Source: a virus. From it: DNA of 31,579 nucleotides. The stretch is taken from the IMG/VR virus record IMGVR_UViG_3300017781_000067, positions 1 to 31,579 of that record; one strand, written 5' to 3'. Position 1 is the first letter of the stretch, and the number at the start of each line of letters is the position of its first letter. The position numbers and the translations under genes were made by a program. Under the pieces are notes generated by a model that was given only the letters and a program-made list of their open reading frames with translations, did not search any database and was not told where the DNA came from. This document shows, piece by piece, positions 8,635 to 14,944 of this stretch.

Positions 8635-10594
8635 AACGATTGTTATCAAACCATTCTGCAGATGCATTGTCTTCTAATATTTCTTTAACCTCAGAATTAT
8701 ACATTTCTCTGGTGTGGTACATCCCAACCATTAACGACATAGCACGGTCAAAATTACCTTTATGATTAAATTTAATTAGCTCTTGTAATAATGCTAAATC
8801 ATATATTTTATGCATGTTTAATACTTGTGTCCCATCTTCATTTGTAGATCTAATAGTATTTAACCAATCTCTTATGTATATTTCACCTTGTCTTTTTCTA
8901 GCCTCTGTCATATGCATCCCATACTGACGTTTTACTTTTTTAGATCTTAAGTCTTTTTTATCTAACATTTCAAACTCTTCTTGTAGTCTATGTAGCTTTC
9001 TATGTCTACGTGCATATGCAATTACTTCACCACGATCATTCTCAAATCCTATTCTAGCATTATAATAATCTGCCAACATAAATAAATTTTTATTAAACTC
9101 GTCTTGTGAATGTGGACGTGCTACATAACTAGCAACTATCATATCATCTGGAGATGATATATTATTTACACGCTTTATAACATATGCAGATCCTAAAGAT
9201 GATGAATCTGCAGATTGAGATTGAGCATAAGGGTCATGACAAATAATATACATGTTTACAGGAACCTGCTGATCTATTGTTTTGTATGGGGGTTCATATA
9301 TAGTTACACATCCCTCTAAATTATCTTCTTTTCTATGTGGGAATCTAAGTATAGGTCTTGCATCCCCATCTAACTTAAATTTAATTTCCCCATTATAGGC
9401 ATAATATAAAGATCCATTATTACCCATAGCATGTAAATTATTTACTTTAACATTATTGTATTGTTCTTGCAAAGATGCAATATCAAATAAGTTAGATGAT
9501 ATTTGTAAAGTAGCTTCTCGTGGATTTAATGGGTGCTCTGCTATATATTGATCATAAGCTTTTGGATCATTTGTACCTTTTTTCTTATTTCTATTTTCTT
9601 CTTCAAATTCAACTGCTTCATGCTTTATACTATTACCATCTTTATCAATAAACCCTTCTAAGTTTTCATATATAGGAATAAAATAACCACATTGTGTACC
9701 TCCACCTCCAGCATCCCAAACATTATCAAATGCTAAGCAGTCATAAGATTCTGGGTTATAAAATAACTCCTCCATTCCTGCAAAGTCTGAACCTTCTGTA
9801 CCACCTGTCCCAAATGCCACCATAGTTCCTAAAGTTTTAGATCCTTGACGCATAGTTGGCATAGTAACTTCCCAAGCTTTTAATAATCCTGGAAAACTAC
9901 CTGCCTCTTCAAAGAATATAAGCTCTCCAGCTTTACCCCTCACTTTATCAGGAGCGTCTTTCAGCGATACGCCCATTATTTGACTTTTCATCCCTAGCTC
10001 TACGTCCGCTCCGTTTACATTTTTCTTATATCCAGACACTTTAATCATTTCCCTATCTCTTAATCTAGGTTGTGTCCATGCTGTATTGTTATCTACAAAA
10101 GATAATATATCCCAAGCTTTTGATAACAATCCATCCCCAATCAAATATTCTTTTTGACTAGCAAATACAAAATTTTTACTATTTCTTATATGAAAATAGT
10201 TTCTAGCAAGCATAGCAGCAGCTTTGTAAGAATATCCCTTACGTCTAGCTTTTAAAACAATCATATGTTTGTTTTCTTTTCTTGCTCTATCTATAGAATT
10301 AAAATATTTCCAGTCACCATCGTAGAATGCTGGAAATGTTCTTTCTCTTCTTGCTATAATTGTACCATCTGGGAGTTCCTCATCAACAGATCTGTCAATA
10401 GGACAATAATTTAAATAAAAATAATGATTTCCTGTAATAGATAAATCACCGTGGCTATAACCATACAAACACCTATGCCTTTCTTTATCCCAAAACTCAT
10501 AATAATCTTTAGTGCCAGGAATAGCAAAAGTATAAGTCCCATTTTTAATAAAACTTAAAGCTGCAGGTCTAAGTTTGTCTGTGTTTTTAAGCAT
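8630..10594 (-). CDS. terL: Terminase large subunit
   Basis: A 654-aa DNA-packaging motor. The N-terminal 100 residues contain an aromatic-rich extension (EFWDKERHRCLYGY; GNHYFYLNYCPID) that I know from crAss-like terminases. The ATPase domain has a Walker A-like KARRKGYSYK (115-124) and Walker B GELIFFEEAG (223-232) with two acidic residues. A coupling-type segment GTGGTEGSDF follows. The RNase H-like nuclease domain shows D454 in IICHDPYAQ, E518 in GFENDRGEV and a late Asp in FDRAMSLM. It is followed by the portal gene. No separate small terminase subunit is recognisable upstream; one of the small genes could fill that role. The start overlaps the preceding gene by 40 bp. Confidence 0.92.
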   Translation of the reverse strand: MLKNTDKLRPAALSFIKNGTYTFAIPGTKDYYEFWDKERHRCLYGYSHGDLSITGNHYFYLNYCPIDRSVDEELPDGTIIARRERTFPAFYDGDWKYFNSIDRARKENKHMIVLKARRKGYSYKAAAMLARNYFHIRNSKNFVFASQKEYLIGDGLLSKAWDILSFVDNNTAWTQPRLRDREMIKVSGYKKNVNGADVELGMKSQIMGVSLKDAPDKVRGKAGELIFFEEAGSFPGLLKAWEVTMPTMRQGSKTLGTMVAFGTGGTEGSDFAGMEELFYNPESYDCLAFDNVWDAGGGGTQCGYFIPIYENLEGFIDKDGNSIKHEAVEFEEENRNKKKGTNDPKAYDQYIAEHPLNPREATLQISSNLFDIASLQEQYNNVKVNNLHAMGNNGSLYYAYNGEIKFKLDGDARPILRFPHRKEDNLEGCVTIYEPPYKTIDQQVPVNMYIICHDPYAQSQSADSSSLGSAYVIKRVNNISSPDDMIVASYVARPHSQDEFNKNLFMLADYYNARIGFENDRGEVIAYARRHRKLHRLQEEFEMLDKKDLRSKKVKRQYGMHMTEARKRQGEIYIRDWLNTIRSTNEDGTQVLNMHKIYDLALLQELIKFNHKGNFDRAMSLMVGMYHTREMYNSEVKEILEDNASAEWFDNNRY

Positions 10595-10881
10595 TTAGAT
10601 TTTAGTTTATTTAATTCTGCACATTTTTCGTACTGTTCTAACTCTTCAAAATGACTAATTAATAATTCTAATGTACCCCCATCCCTACCATCACTGGATA
10701 TAGGATCAAAAGGTAAAAAGAATTCTGTATAATCATCATTTTCTAACTCTAAATAAATATCATCTAATGTTTTTCTTTTTGTAACAATTAAAAAAGCATT
10801 GTCCATTGATTTATTGTAATCCTCTAAATCTTCTAGGAACTTCATCTGACTATCGTTTTCCTCCATCATACTCCACTGCAT
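10555..10881 (-). CDS. Small acidic protein upstream of terL
   Basis: A 108-aa acidic protein with three possible starts (MQWSM, MEEND, MKFLE); the longest is given. The visible motif is a helical segment LISHFEELEQYEKCAELNKL near residues 75-95. Small phage proteins with this EqYEKCaeL pattern are familiar to me from Bacteroidota phages, but their role is not known. It overlaps the nuclease gene by 32 bp upstream and terL by 40 bp downstream, so it is translated as part of a tightly packed unit. Position just before terL makes a terminase partner conceivable, but there is no DNA-binding motif to support this. Confidence 0.55.
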   Translation of the reverse strand: MQWSMMEENDSQMKFLEDLEDYNKSMDNAFLIVTKRKTLDDIYLELENDDYTEFFLPFDPISSDGRDGGTLELLISHFEELEQYEKCAELNKLKSKCLKTQTNLDLQL

Positions 10882-11221
10882 AGCCTTCCTCTATTAATTG
10901 ATCATTCACACAAACTTTAGTTATAGTTTCTCTTCCAGAAAGTTTACTAATGTGTAATTTTCCTAAAACCCTGCCGTATTTTCCTATGTCTTGAGATTCT
11001 AATTCAAATTCATTAGCAGATCCTTCTAACATTTCTTTTAGTCTAGCTTTAGAAGCTAATCCCATCTTTTTTTCTGCTAAGTTTCTTGTTCTAGATTCTG
11101 GTGCATTAATACCAGACAATCTAATTCTTTTTTTGATCTTAATGTCAAATCCTAAATCTATTTCAGCGTCTATAGTATCACCATCAACTATTTTAACAAC
11201 TGTTGCGTTATATGTATACAT
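10850..11221 (-). CDS. Staphylococcal-nuclease-like (SNase/thermonuclease) protein
   Basis: A 123-aa single-domain SNase fold. VDGDT (12-16) is the Ca2+-binding segment. RIRLSGINAPES (32-43) supplies the first catalytic Arg and the general-base Glu (E42). KYGRVLGKL (81-89) supplies the second Arg (R84). All catalytic positions of the family are therefore present. I start at the Met of MYTYNATVV (11221) rather than the upstream Met at 11248, because the longer form only adds a Lys run and would overlap the small ORF before it. No signal peptide is seen, so it should act in the cytoplasm, on DNA or RNA of host or phage. Why it sits between DNA-binding and packaging genes is unclear. Confidence 0.85.
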   Translation of the reverse strand: MYTYNATVVKIVDGDTIDAEIDLGFDIKIKKRIRLSGINAPESRTRNLAEKKMGLASKARLKEMLEGSANEFELESQDIGKYGRVLGKLHISKLSGRETITKVCVNDQLIEEGYAVEYDGGKR

Positions 11222-11231
11222 TTTTTTCTTT

Positions 11232-11396
11232 TTATTTCCACAATTCAAACCCGCAATTAAGAATCATAATTCTATGTTCTTTAATATCAAAGTTTAAATA
11301 AATTTCTAAGACGGTTAAAAAACCTAACCTTATTGTGAATTCAAAGATACTACTTTTTTTACGACTTTTCCAAGAGTTTATCCAATCTATTTTCAT
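11232..11396 (-). CDS. Small 54-aa ORF in the packaging operon
   Basis: A 54-codon ORF, MKIDWINSWKSRKK to CGFELWK. Its ATG overlaps the stop of the preceding gene by one base (TAATG), a typical coupling arrangement, and its stop is 10 bp before the nuclease ATG. It fills what would otherwise be a 170-bp gap. It has a basic N-terminus and a hydrophobic/aromatic core (RLGFLTVLEIYLNF). I recall similar tiny proteins in flavophage genomes, without a known function. It is not clearly transmembrane because charges interrupt the hydrophobic part. Coupling and lack of a gap make it likely to be real. Confidence 0.55.
   Translation of the reverse strand: MKIDWINSWKSRKKSSIFEFTIRLGFLTVLEIYLNFDIKEHRIMILNCGFELWK
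11342..11373 (-). promoter_or_regulatory. Possible internal promoter before the nuclease gene
   Basis: Minus-strand TATCTTTG (11342-11349) matches TAnnTTTG, and TTG (11371-11373) lies 21 bp upstream. This is the Bacteroidota consensus layout. It falls inside the 54-aa ORF, so the match may be a coincidence of coding sequence. Confidence 0.3.
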
Positions 11397-11899
11397 TACT
11401 GACTATATTTATTTGTTATTACGCCTCCTCTATTTTGATTTGCAGCTTGTTCTTCTTTCTTAACTAATTCTTCTAATTTAGATAAGCCAGATACTACATC
11501 ACCCATCTTAGATAGGTTAGCAACTAAATCTTTAGCTGTAAAAATAGGTTTACCATTATCATCCATTAAAGTTAAATCTATATCTCTAAAATATTGTTCT
11601 AATTTAGTTACAGATAATCTTGCAGATTTTAATAGCTTAACAGCAGAGGTTTCTGCTAATTCTTTATACTTGTCACAAGCAGCATTTATTTTACTGCTTA
11701 TTTTATGTTCTGTTTTAAAAATACTTTTTATTACTTCTTCCTTTCTTTTTTCTTCATCATAAACACAAAATGGGGAGTTATGATCGCACATAAAATATAC
11801 ATACGATAATTCTAAAATTGACAAACTTTTAAATTCTAAAATTGTCAATGCATACGCAGAAGGTATTACATTATTATTATCTATCGTTAGTAGATCCAT
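11396..11899 (-). CDS. Unknown protein with helical C-terminal half
   Basis: A 167-aa protein. The first 60 residues include a Cys/aromatic segment (ELSYVYFMCDHNSPFCVYDE). Residues 60-150 look all-helical and charged (KINAACDKYKELAETSAVKL; NLSKMGDVVSGLSKLEELVK), perhaps a coiled coil. It overlaps the HU-like gene by 23 bp at its start. A small, mostly helical protein a few genes before terL could be a small terminase subunit, but no helix-turn-helix can be pointed to. I do not assign a function. Confidence 0.5.
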   Translation of the reverse strand: MDLLTIDNNNVIPSAYALTILEFKSLSILELSYVYFMCDHNSPFCVYDEEKRKEEVIKSIFKTEHKISSKINAACDKYKELAETSAVKLLKSARLSVTKLEQYFRDIDLTLMDDNGKPIFTAKDLVANLSKMGDVVSGLSKLEELVKKEEQAANQNRGGVITNKYSQ

Positions 11900-12092
11900 T
11901 TTTTGTTAAGTATTTTAATCGATTTTTATTTACATGAAATTTACCAAAGTATGGTAATCTAATAGTTTTAAATTTACCTTCATCTATTATATTAGATACA
12001 AATTTAAATTGACACATTACAATATTTTCTATTGTTTGTAATGGAAGATTATATTTATTTGCTAGTTTCTGAATTATTATCTTTTTGTCCAT
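11877..12092 (-). CDS. Short HU/IHF-like DNA-binding protein
   Basis: A 71-aa protein with the HU/IHF plan. N-terminal helices (KKIIIQKLANKYNLPLQTIE) are followed by the turn and beta start LPYFGKFHVNKNRLKYL, which corresponds to the family's IPGFGKF-type motif. It is shorter than a normal 90-aa HU and lacks the C-terminal part, so dimerisation or DNA-arm function may be altered. Short IHF-like proteins near the terminase are something I associate with crAss-like phages. A likely role is bending DNA at packaging or control sites. It overlaps its neighbours on both sides (38 and 23 bp). Confidence 0.65.
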   Translation of the reverse strand: MDKKIIIQKLANKYNLPLQTIENIVMCQFKFVSNIIDEGKFKTIRLPYFGKFHVNKNRLKYLTKNGSTNDR

Positions 12093-12552
12093 TTTTTATT
12101 TTAGAATAAGTATCTTTTAGTTTATTTGGGTTTAAATCTTTAGCTGACAAATTACCATAACCACGTTCAGCATTTACTTTTTTAGCTACAAGTATTGCCG
12201 CTTTTTTATCTTTTAATTGTTGTTTTCTTTTTTCTTCTTCTTCTTTTTCGTCAAAATTCTTTTTTAACTCTAACGTAGCTTTATCCATAAATACAGGCTT
12301 CCATCTTTCTGGTTTATCAGGACATGTTGTTGTTTTCCATTTAGCTTTATGTTCTAATAAACAACCACACAACCCACATCTCATACTACTTTTAATTAAA
12401 TGTGGACATGTATTACAAGCCTCTAATCTTTCTATATATACTTTATTAGATACATTTGGAGCACCTTCTTTAATATACTTTGTTAGTTCTCCTGCAAATG
12501 TTTTTGCCATTTGGAAAATACTAGGCGGCTTTGGTTCTTCTTTTTTACTCAT
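12055..12552 (-). CDS. Cys-rich zinc-ribbon-like protein
   Basis: A 165-aa protein. Residues about 44-80 contain a dense Cys pattern: CNTC, a nine-residue spacer, CGLCGC and a later TTTCPDKPERW. This would bind one or two Zn ions in a ribbon- or rubredoxin-like knuckle. The remaining C-terminal half is Lys/Glu-rich and helical (EEEKRKQQLKDKKAAILVAK), probably extended or nucleic-acid-contacting. Proteins with this Cys block occur in many phages as hypothetical proteins. No enzymatic residues are visible. It overlaps a 29-aa ORF upstream and the HU-like gene downstream. Confidence 0.6.
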   Translation of the reverse strand: MSKKEEPKPPSIFQMAKTFAGELTKYIKEGAPNVSNKVYIERLEACNTCPHLIKSSMRCGLCGCLLEHKAKWKTTTCPDKPERWKPVFMDKATLELKKNFDEKEEEEKRKQQLKDKKAAILVAKKVNAERGYGNLSAKDLNPNKLKDTYSKIKNGQKDNNSETSK

Positions 12553-12634
12553 ATTGATCTACTTCTATTTTTAATAATTTACCATGTTTATCCTGCATAA
12601 TTATAATAACATAAGGATAACATTGATATTCCAT
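12545..12634 (-). CDS. Possible 29-aa ORF
   Basis: A 29-codon ORF, MEYQCYPYVI to LLKIEVDQYE. Its end overlaps the start of the Cys-rich gene by 8 bp, the same style of overlap used throughout this operon. It occupies the only sizable gap in this part. No function can be guessed, and a chance ORF cannot be excluded at this length. Confidence 0.35.
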   Translation of the reverse strand: MEYQCYPYVIIIMQDKHGKLLKIEVDQYE

Positions 12635-12647
12635 TATAACATAATTT

Positions 12648-12965
12648 TTATACAATATTGATTTCAATTTTTTTAATTTGAGGATTTAACATTTTATTAA
12701 CTTCATACGATCCTTTATTAAATGTTAAAGCTCCCTTATCTTTTAATTTTTTAATATAATTATTTAAATCGTTAGGATCTTCAAATTGTAGTAATTTAGC
12801 TACATCATCTTTATTCTTTTTACTACACAAATTTTTTCTTTTAGCTGTTATATTTACTTTTATAAAAGCTGATATAACTTCTAATTCTTTATTTGTAAGA
12901 TCAAATATTCCATTCCATATTTGTAATCTTTTATATATACTATTTGCTTTTATCTTTACTTTCAT
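12648..12965 (-). CDS. Putative winged-helix DNA-binding protein
   Basis: A 105-aa basic protein. Residues 20-100 have a winged-helix-like layout: helix LTNKELEVISAFIKV, helix-turn-helix-like KDDVAKLLQFEDPNDLNNYI, then a recognition-type segment KKLKDKGAL and a wing NKGSYEVNKML. The pattern 'do not make a single-step jump, join helix plus Lys-Gly-wing' resembles small replication or transcription factors, but also small terminase subunits. The family is not identified. The start overlaps the preceding gene by 26 bp. A DNA-binding role is likely; the target is unknown. Confidence 0.5.
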   Translation of the reverse strand: MKVKIKANSIYKRLQIWNGIFDLTNKELEVISAFIKVNITAKRKNLCSKKNKDDVAKLLQFEDPNDLNNYIKKLKDKGALTFNKGSYEVNKMLNPQIKKIEINIV

Positions 12966-13128
12966 CTATTGTTAAATATATTATATATTCATTTTCTCCT
13001 ATAAAACATTCTAAGTCCCATGTATTAGATATATTCTCACTTCCCCATTCGTGTAAACTTTCGTTAAAATCTCTAAGTGTATACATAAACTCTTCAAAAC
13101 TACTTATTCTAAATTCTGTTTTTTTCAT
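12940..13128 (-). CDS. Small unknown protein, 62 aa
   Basis: A 62-aa acidic protein (MKKTEFRISSFEEFMYTLRD start, EYIIYLTIDESKD end) with an apparent helix-helix-strand layout. It overlaps both neighbours by about 20-26 bp, consistent with the coupled small genes at the front of the leftward arm. No motif is recognised. Confidence 0.45.
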   Translation of the reverse strand: MKKTEFRISSFEEFMYTLRDFNESLHEWGSENISNTWDLECFIGENEYIIYLTIDESKDKSK

Positions 13129-13360
13129 CCTTTTTTTGAATTACTGCTTTCCCATTTTGTATTACAATATTAGATCTTTTTGATTGTCTATTAAATTCAT
13201 CAATATGGGTATTTATATCTTTTCTACTACAAATAAAAGATAAAAATACTTGTAATTCTTTTATACTATAAGCAGTGTTATCCTTTAATGTATCTAAATT
13301 AGTTTTTGATTCTACCAATTTATGATAATCTTTTAAGCTAATAGTAACAGTCCCTGTCAT
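13109..13360 (-). CDS. Small unknown protein, 83 aa
   Basis: An 83-aa protein, mostly helical. It begins MTGTVTISLKDYHKLVES, followed by a short coiled coil, and ends basic (QSKRSNIVIQNGKAVIQKKD). It lies directly after the GroES gene with one base between them, so it is likely cotranscribed and coupled to it. The beginning (a strand, then 'LKDYHKLVE') is a pattern common in small phage proteins, but has no function that I know. It could be an assembly or DNA-binding accessory protein. Confidence 0.5.
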   Translation of the reverse strand: MTGTVTISLKDYHKLVESKTNLDTLKDNTAYSIKELQVFLSFICSRKDINTHIDEFNRQSKRSNIVIQNGKAVIQKKDEKNRI

Positions 13361-13361
13361 T

Positions 13362-13637
13362 TTATAGTTTACCTAAAATATTGTATTCTGGGACAATAAT
13401 AAACTCTCCCTCATCTAAATGTAAGACACGAGCTTCTACTGTTGGATCTACCATTACAGTATCTCCTATTTCACAAAATTTACATTCAGGACCTTTAGCT
13501 ACTACTTTTAATATATTCGTAGTTATAGCTCCTGCTGTTTTTGCGTCTAAAATAATTCCTGAATCTGTTACCTTCTTTGCTGGATTTGGGAGTAATAACC
13601 ACTGACCATAAGGTTGAAATGTTGTTTTCTTTGCCAT
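13362..13637 (-). CDS. GroES-like co-chaperonin
   Basis: A 91-aa protein matching the GroES layout. The N-terminal strand FQPYGQWLLLPNPAKK is followed by the mobile-loop region TDSGIILDAKTAGAITTN, which should dock on host GroEL. VVAKGPECKFCEIGDTVMVD forms the central beta-barrel segment, and FIIVPEYNILGKL is the closing strand. Bacterial GroES is about 97 aa, so this is near full length. A CxxC pair (CKFC) sits in the barrel part. It is the first gene after the leftward promoter, and T4 gp31 is the precedent for a phage co-chaperonin needed to fold the capsid protein. I infer the same role here. Confidence 0.85.
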   Translation of the reverse strand: MAKKTTFQPYGQWLLLPNPAKKVTDSGIILDAKTAGAITTNILKVVAKGPECKFCEIGDTVMVDPTVEARVLHLDEGEFIIVPEYNILGKL

Positions 13638-13659
13638 TTTATTATAAATTAGTTCTTTG

Positions 13660-13692
13660 CAAATATATAATAAAAATAATTATAAAAACAAA
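13660..13692 (-). promoter_or_regulatory. Bacteroidota-type promoter for the leftward operon
   Basis: Minus strand TTTG (13689-13692), 21-bp spacer, TATATTTG (13660-13667). This is a full match to the Bacteroidota -33/-7 consensus TTTG-N19-21-TAnnTTTG. Transcription would begin near 13653, and the GroES ATG is at 13637. Start-codon distance (23 bp) equals that of the two late-type elements. Confidence 0.7.
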
Positions 13693-13696
13693 TTAT

Positions 13697-13941
13697 AAAT
13701 GAAGTTTTTCATTTTTGGATATACCTCTCCCCTTAGAGATTAGTTTAATTTTGAATTTCTACTTACCGTTTTTAGCCTGCGTGGGTACATTTCTGTCAGC
13801 CTATAGTATTACTCCCACCTAAGTTTTATATCAAAACAATTTTTGGAATTATCGGGGACAACCGTGACTAATAAATTAGTTCGTAAACCCAACTTCTGAC
13901 CCTATAACTACTTTCGCCCTCTAGGGTGATCTATGATTCCA
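13697..13941 (-). ncRNA. Candidate structured non-coding RNA, leftward
   Basis: This 245-bp stretch has no ORF and is clearly richer in G+C than its surroundings. Read on the minus strand it can fold. UGGAAU (13941) pairs with AUUCCA (13844-13849) to close a domain of about 98 nt. Within it, ACCCUA pairs with UAGGGU, UUGGG with CCCGA (with a U-G wobble), and ACUAA with UUAGU. Further on come GUGGG/CCCAC, a hairpin AUCUCU/AGAGGU (13719-13738, wobble) and a final 7-bp hairpin (13697-13714) followed by a U-rich tract. Wobble pairs favour the minus strand. A promoter-like motif ends four bases before the first helix. No known RNA family is recognised. It could be only DNA structure. Confidence 0.4.
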
Positions 13942-13944
13942 GTA

Positions 13945-13976
13945 CAATATTAAACAATTCCTGCAACAAATGCAAG
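13945..13976 (-). promoter_or_regulatory. Possible promoter of the leftward RNA candidate
   Basis: Minus-strand CTTG (13973-13976), a 20-bp spacer, then TAATATTG (13945-13952), one mismatch from TAnnTTTG. The predicted start falls at about 13938-13941, where the closing helix of the RNA candidate begins. Confidence 0.4.
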
Positions 13977-14121
13977 TATTATTATTAATATATATAAATA
14001 ATTTGAAATGTCTATTTTCATAATATTGCAATATACTAATCTAATGTTAAATCAATATTAAGGCCATATTAAAAAATAATTAAATTTTAAAAAAATTTTT
14101 TTCCTAAGAAAATCTGTGAGA
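13977..14121. other. AT-rich part of divergent region, possible replication origin
   Basis: No ORF. The stretch contains a perfect 12-bp palindrome ATATTGCAATAT (14023-14034), two copies of ATATTAA separated by GGCC, and an A7T7 tract (14089-14102) that should bend DNA. It lies exactly where gene direction flips and where the arms diverge. An origin or a pair of divergent control sites fits, but no iterons or DnaA boxes were found, and no clear rightward promoter was identified. Confidence 0.3.
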
Positions 14122-14183
14122 GTGTGGGGGTATTAAGAACCGCACCCCATCAAGTTGTTGTATTAACAACAGCCCTGCGGGCT
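14122..14183 (+). promoter_or_regulatory. Structured leader of the 95-aa gene
   Basis: Three adjacent hairpins occur just before the 95-aa gene: GUGUGG/CCGCAC (14122-14145, one wobble), GUUGUU/AACAAC with a 5-nt loop (14154-14170) and AGCCC/GGGCU with a 3-nt loop (14171-14183). No U-tract follows, so this is a 5' leader structure rather than a terminator. The final hairpin ends 17 bp before the ATG. Confidence 0.5.
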
Positions 14184-14199
14184 CTTAAATTATTTAATT

Positions 14200-14487
14200 A
14201 TGTCAAACAAAACTAAATTATATGCTATTAAGTACAACGCTGTAAACAACGTTGTAACACTTTGTGACCAACCACTAGGTGGTGGTACACAAGTAAATGT
14301 TCTTGGCGACACAGCTAAGCTGTTCGACCAAGATCTCAAACCTACAAGGTTTGCTTCTTATAAAATCTTAGATAGTGCAAGCACTACCGAAGAATTAAAG
14401 AAGAAGTTTTCTAAACCCATTGAACTCACAGAGCTCAAATGGGGAGAGCAGAAGGACGGCGTCCTCTACAATGTAGAGAAAGCCTAA
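14200..14487 (+). CDS. Unknown 95-aa protein, single-gene early unit
   Basis: A 95-aa protein, first rightward gene after the divergent region. It starts MSNKTKLYAIKYNAVNN and contains a Gly-rich turn (QPLGGGTQVNVLGDT). The C-terminal third is a Lys/Glu helix (TTEELKKKFSKPIELTELKW). Codon use is more C-ending (AAC, GAC) than most neighbours, a sign of strong expression, similar to the capsid gene. It has a structured leader and its own strong terminator, so it is monocistronic. I do not recognise a family. Position and isolation suit an early host-takeover or DNA-protection protein, but this is only a hypothesis. Confidence 0.75.
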   Translation: MSNKTKLYAIKYNAVNNVVTLCDQPLGGGTQVNVLGDTAKLFDQDLKPTRFASYKILDSASTTEELKKKFSKPIELTELKWGEQKDGVLYNVEKA

Positions 14488-14492
14488 CCTTC

Positions 14493-14518
14493 AAGGGGGA
14501 CTAACGTCCCCTTTTTTA
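14493..14518 (+). terminator. Intrinsic terminator after the 95-aa gene
   Basis: GGGGAC - TAAC - GUCCCC (14496-14511), extended outward by a G-U and two A-U pairs, followed by a run of six Us. A textbook rho-independent terminator. Confidence 0.9.
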
Positions 14519-14675
14519 TTTATCGTGTGCGGATCTGATACTATTGGCGTGTATTGTGTGTGTATGTGCTTGCTAGCCATCACACGCATGATTTCACCGT
14601 GTATCATGTCCTGCACTTATTTACTTAATCATATAATATAACACTAATAGGTTGTGACTTACCACTAATTAAATT
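14519..14675. other. Intergenic stretch with GT-rich repeats and an 18-nt repeat copy
   Basis: A 157-bp gap with no ORF. It has alternating GT-rich sequence (CGTGTG, GTGTGTGT) facing CACACG about 50 bp on, and carries TATAATATAACACTAATA (14632-14649), which is identical to 8618-8635 near the terL stop. Just before the 68-aa gene is an A/T-rich leader. I cannot name a promoter here with confidence. Confidence 0.4.
14632..14649. repeat. 18-nt direct repeat of the late-promoter upstream block
   Basis: The 18 bases TATAATATAACACTAATA are identical to 8618-8635. They contain the core of the upstream block of the leftward late-type promoters. In the leftward sense no TATTTTTG follows at the 46-bp distance, so it is not a full copy. 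Confidence 0.6.
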
Positions 14676-14882
14676 ATGAAAACATTAAAGACAATCTTTA
14701 ATCTTGCAAAATACTTTGTAGTCTTTGCACTTATGTTAATCCTTATATTAGGTGGTGCATATTTCTTTATATGGTCAATAATACTTTCATTTAAGTACAT
14801 TGCTATATTCTTACTTGCATCAGTTGCATTTGGAATGGGAGCGTTTATGCTGAATACAGTAGTAGATTCATTAAACAAATGA
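14676..14882 (+). CDS. Small membrane protein with two predicted TM helices
   Basis: A 68-aa protein starting MKTLKTIFNLAKYFVVFALM. Two hydrophobic segments (about 12-33 and 37-58) are separated by a short polar turn. A positively charged N-terminus suggests it faces the cytoplasm on the inside. This is inner-membrane material, possibly a superinfection-exclusion or lysis-related helper, but no family match is known to me. It overlaps a 21-aa ORF by an ATGA junction. Confidence 0.6.
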   Translation: MKTLKTIFNLAKYFVVFALMLILILGGAYFFIWSIILSFKYIAIFLLASVAFGMGAFMLNTVVDSLNK

Positions 14883-14944
14883 GTCTATTCATAATATCAA
14901 TATTGTTAGTAATGATATATGTAACATTGTATGAAGCATTATAG
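14879..14944 (+). CDS. Tiny 21-aa membrane peptide
   Basis: An ORF of 21 codons, MSLFIISILLVMIYVTLYEAL, a single hydrophobic helix. Its ATG overlaps the stop of the 68-aa gene (ATGA), a coupling sign, and a terminator-like hairpin follows at once. It may act together with the 68-aa protein. Very short, so confidence is limited. Confidence 0.4.
   Translation: MSLFIISILLVMIYVTLYEAL

Noticed and set aside
13746-13753. TAATTTTG as a rightward promoter for the early arm
   Set aside because: The nearest TTTG is 28 bp upstream, too far for the usual 19-21 bp spacing, and 450 bp remain to the first rightward gene.
13715-13941. Divergent-region block as tRNA, tmRNA or rRNA fragment
   Set aside because: No GGTTCRANYC T-loop, no cloverleaf, no tmRNA conserved start and no recognisable rRNA motif.
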